A stretch of 64,000 nt of DNA, from the NCBI RefSeq assembly GCF_001598915.1, contig NZ_BDAP01000002.1, forward strand, positions 558,001-622,000. Direction: 5' to 3'. Positions 62,029 to 64,000 of the stretch are shown here, piece after piece. A program made the position numbers and the translations under genes. Numbering within the stretch: the stretch's first letter is position 1; each line of letters starts with the position of its first letter. The notes under the pieces were generated by a model, which saw only the letters and a program-made list of their open reading frames with translations, was not told the origin of the DNA and made no database searches. This DNA comes from Williamsia muralis NBRC 105860 (GTDB lineage Bacteria; Actinomycetota; Actinomycetes; Mycobacteriales; Mycobacteriaceae).

Positions 62029-62880
62029 GTGGACGTGACATATGAAGAGAGCAAAAGGGAACTGCAGACGGACCAAGGGGTACTGCGGTACCACGAAGCG
62101 GGGTCGGGTCCGCCGCTGATCCTGCTGCACGGTTCGGGACCGGGTGTCACCGGCTGGCGCAACTACCGCGGCAACATCGGCGTCTTCGCCGAGACCCATC
62201 ACTGCTACGTGCTCGAGTTTCCGGGCTTCGGGGTCAGCGACGCGGTCAAAGGGCACCCCGTGCTCACCGCCGGATCGTCGGTCATCCGGTTCATGGATGC
62301 TCTCGGTATCGAATCAGCGCCGGTGATCGGCAACTCCATGGGTGGTGTGGTCGGGGTCAACCTGGCCATCAAGAAGCCCGAGCGGGTCAGCAAGCTCGTG
62401 ACGATCGGGGGCGTCGGCCCTAACGTCTTCAGCTCCAGCCCCAGCGAAGGATTGCGGTTGTTGCAGGAGTTCACCGACGGGCCTGACCGGGACAAGCTGG
62501 TGCGGTGGCTGACCGCCATGGTCTACGACCCCGCGCTCATCACCGAAGAGCTCATCGAGGAGCGATGGGAAGCGGCGATCAACCCGGACGCACAGGAGAC
62601 CGCGCAGATGATGTACGGCTCAGCAGCTTTCGCCATGCAGCAACAGTTCATGGCCGCATCGGACACGCCGCCCTACTGGTCGATGATGCACAAGGTGTCC
62701 TGCCCCACCCTGCTCACCTGGGGTCGCGACGATCGCGTGAGTCCTCCGGACATGTCGATGGTGCCCATGCGGCTGATCCCGGACGCCGAACTGCACATCT
62801 TCCCGAACTGCGGCCACTGGGTGATGATCGAGGCGAAGAAAGCCTTCGAGGGAGCGGTACTCGACTTCCTGGGTCGGTGA
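62029..62880 (+). CDS. Alpha/beta hydrolase (MhpC/HsaD-like)
   Basis: The 283-residue protein has the alpha/beta hydrolase fold with oxyanion motif HGSGPGVTGW (H34), nucleophile S103 in GNSMGG, acidic residue in WGRDDRVSPPD and catalytic His in NCGHWVMIE. The HGSGPG phrase and size are typical of meta-cleavage-product hydrolases (MhpC, BphD, HsaD), which cut C-C bonds of aromatic ring-cleavage products, but esterases share the pattern. No dioxygenase is nearby. The leaderless promoter supports the GTG start; GTG 62035 is possible. Confidence 0.87.
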   Translation: MDVTYEESKRELQTDQGVLRYHEAGSGPPLILLHGSGPGVTGWRNYRGNIGVFAETHHCYVLEFPGFGVSDAVKGHPVLTAGSSVIRFMDALGIESAPVIGNSMGGVVGVNLAIKKPERVSKLVTIGGVGPNVFSSSPSEGLRLLQEFTDGPDRDKLVRWLTAMVYDPALITEELIEERWEAAINPDAQETAQMMYGSAAFAMQQQFMAASDTPPYWSMMHKVSCPTLLTWGRDDRVSPPDMSMVPMRLIPDAELHIFPNCGHWVMIEAKKAFEGAVLDFLGR

Positions 62881-62913
62881 GTCGAGTCGCCGGAACCGGT
62901 CGCCGCTGTTGGG

Positions 62914-63621
62914 TCAGTGGGCGTCGGGTCCGGCGCTGACAACCTGAAGGGCGATCTCCGCGAGCTTGACGTTGGCATCCTGTGACAGTCGTGCCAGCAG
63001 GCGGAAGGCCTCGTCGGGGTCGAGTCCGTACCGTTCCATGATCATGCCCTTGGCCTGGCCGATGATGTCGCGGTTGGTGAGAGCGGCTCGGATCTGGTCA
63101 CGTTCGCGGACGGCCGAGAACGCGATCGCGGCGTGTGCGGCGAACAGTGAACCAATCGACACCGACTCGTCGTCGAACGCATTCGGCGTAGAACTGTGCA
63201 GATTGAGGGCGCCGAAGTTTTCGTTCTCGATGTAGAGGCAGAAGCAGATCATCGACTTGATGCCGAGCTCGTTGGCGCCGGCGGCGAACGCGGGCCAGCG
63301 GGAGTCGGTCGCCATGTCGTCGATGCGCACGGTTTCCTCGCTGAGGGCCGAGCGAATGCAGGGACCTTCTCCGAGTTCCTGCTGCAACTCGTCCGACTTG
63401 CCTGCGAGGTCACCGATCATCACGGGCGTCTGGACCTGGCCTTTGCCCGTCACGAGCGTGACGCTGGCGTACTCCGCGCCGGGAACCGACTCAACGGCCG
63501 ACTTTGAGATAGCATGCAAAATGGACTCGGTGTCTTTACTCTCCGACCGCAAAAGCCGCGCCACGTCGGCCATCTGAGCCGACAGGGCGGTGGACGGTGG
63601 GTAGATCTGCTGTGACTCCAT
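62914..63621 (-). CDS. GAF-ANTAR RNA-binding regulator
   Basis: The 235-residue protein has an N-terminal GAF domain (about residues 25-165: GAEYASVTLVTGKGQVQTPV, ELGEGPCIRSALSEETVRID) and a C-terminal ANTAR domain (about 175-228: DIIGQAKGMIMERYGLDPDE, FRLLARLSQDANVKLAEIA). ANTAR proteins bind paired RNA hairpins and prevent transcription termination. The GAF ligand is unknown. The upstream region holds TTTCCC/GGGAAA arms (63645-63663) that could form a small 5' UTR hairpin on its own transcript. Confidence 0.92.
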   Translation of the reverse strand: MESQQIYPPSTALSAQMADVARLLRSESKDTESILHAISKSAVESVPGAEYASVTLVTGKGQVQTPVMIGDLAGKSDELQQELGEGPCIRSALSEETVRIDDMATDSRWPAFAAGANELGIKSMICFCLYIENENFGALNLHSSTPNAFDDESVSIGSLFAAHAAIAFSAVRERDQIRAALTNRDIIGQAKGMIMERYGLDPDEAFRLLARLSQDANVKLAEIALQVVSAGPDAH

Positions 63622-63792
63622 GTGACCTCATCCTCGCAATGCCGTTTCCCGACGACAGGGAAAGCCTACTTTCCTATGTCAAATTGCCGCGTCTCGACTG
63701 ACGTGATCATACTGCCCCGCAAATAGCTGCGACGTGGGAATACTTGGCGAGATGACGATGTGAACGGCGACTCTCACAACCGGTCTCGGCCG

Positions 63793-63822
63793 TTGAACAA
63801 AGGACACGCTGTCGAGTATGTT
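63793..63822 (+). promoter_or_regulatory. Promoter of the secreted protein gene
   Basis: TTGAAC (63793-63798) and TATGTT (63817-63822) are 18 bases apart, about 40 bases upstream of the ATG at 63863. AAGGA (63853-63857) serves as ribosome-binding site. Confidence 0.55.
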
Positions 63823-63862
63823 GGGCGTTCTGGCGCGCGGGGGGATCGACCGAAGGAATTAC

Positions 63863-64000
63863 ATGCAGATCAACGGAACCAACCGTCGCGGCCTCGGTCG
63901 ACTGACGGTCGCCGTGGCGGGGGCTGCTCTGTGTGTGGGCATCTCTGTGTCCCCCACGGCAGCCGACCCCCTGTGGCCCGGTGGCCCCGAGGTTCCGGGC
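63863..64000 (+). CDS. Secreted protein, 3' end cut by the window
   Basis: The 46 visible residues form a Sec-type signal peptide (basic start with RRGLGR, hydrophobic VAVAGAALCVGISV, cleavage likely after SPTAA) followed by a proline- and glycine-rich mature start (DPLWPGGPEVPG). The rest lies beyond the window, so the family cannot be named. A cell-wall or outer-membrane protein is possible in a mycolic-acid organism, but this is a guess. Confidence 0.75.
   Translation, partial: MQINGTNRRGLGRLTVAVAGAALCVGISVSPTAADPLWPGGPEVPG

Noticed and set aside
1-64000. CRISPR arrays, tRNA or rRNA genes, insertion sequences, prophage
   Set aside because: I saw no regularly spaced repeats, no tRNA cloverleaf and no transposase, integrase or phage protein motif; the orphan island at 11.3-17.5 kb has no recognisable integrase or attachment-site repeats.

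Overview
The window is high-GC actinobacterial chromosome. The ECF sigma factor with a C-terminal NTF2-like domain (SigG type), the FadA/FadB pair, the GAF-ANTAR protein, the many flavin and F420-type luciferase-like enzymes, the leaderless -10/start arrangements and the many 4-base GTGA/ATGA gene overlaps point to a mycolic-acid group organism (Gordonia, Rhodococcus, Mycobacterium and relatives). A Gordonia-like genus is my guess, not something the sequence proves. I saw no rRNA, tRNA, CRISPR array, transposase or phage gene.

Layout. 1-4.9 kb: the end of an SDR gene, a short AceE-like thiamine-diphosphate enzyme divergent from an Lrp-type regulator, and a PlsC-type acyltransferase. 4.9-9.5 kb: a minus-strand oxidative cluster (flavin reductase, flavin monooxygenase, SRPBCC protein, cytochrome P450, then a TetR regulator) with a palindrome in its promoter. 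9.9-11.2 kb: a MarR regulator divergent from an azoreductase with palindromic operators between them. 11.3-17.5 kb: an accessory island of orphan genes, including three paralogous DUF6461-like proteins, a VbhA-like small protein, a lipoprotein and tiny membrane proteins. 17.5-20.8 kb: an SDR/DUF2867 protein, a histidine phosphatase and an F420-type oxidoreductase.

20.8-28.5 kb: a guanidine/urea-type nitrogen operon (permease, two DUF1989 proteins, a carboxyltransferase-only carboxylase homologue, allophanate hydrolase) with a divergent TetR gene. 28.6-34.1 kb: a NarL-type two-component pair, a glyoxalase-like protein, a SigG-like sigma factor, a DUF72 protein and a YihY protein. 34.1-39.6 kb: an organosulfur cluster (ssuD, sfnG, sfnB-like) beside a ROK regulator that is preceded by a leaderless cysteine-containing leader peptide and an RBS-masking hairpin.

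39.6-49.1 kb: a DrrAB-like exporter, a two-domain VOC gene broken by a stop codon, a molybdate regulator plus modABC, and ehuBCDA for ectoine uptake. 49.1-54.9 kb: a class III cyclase coupled to a tandem-TetR regulator, divergent from the fadA-fadB beta-oxidation operon. 55-64 kb: an SGNH hydrolase, a branched-chain-type ABC importer (livJ-livHM-livG-livF), a TetR regulator, an alpha/beta hydrolase, a GAF-ANTAR antiterminator and the start of a secreted protein.

The common theme is scavenging of unusual nitrogen, sulfur and carbon sources, with each module carrying its own local regulator.
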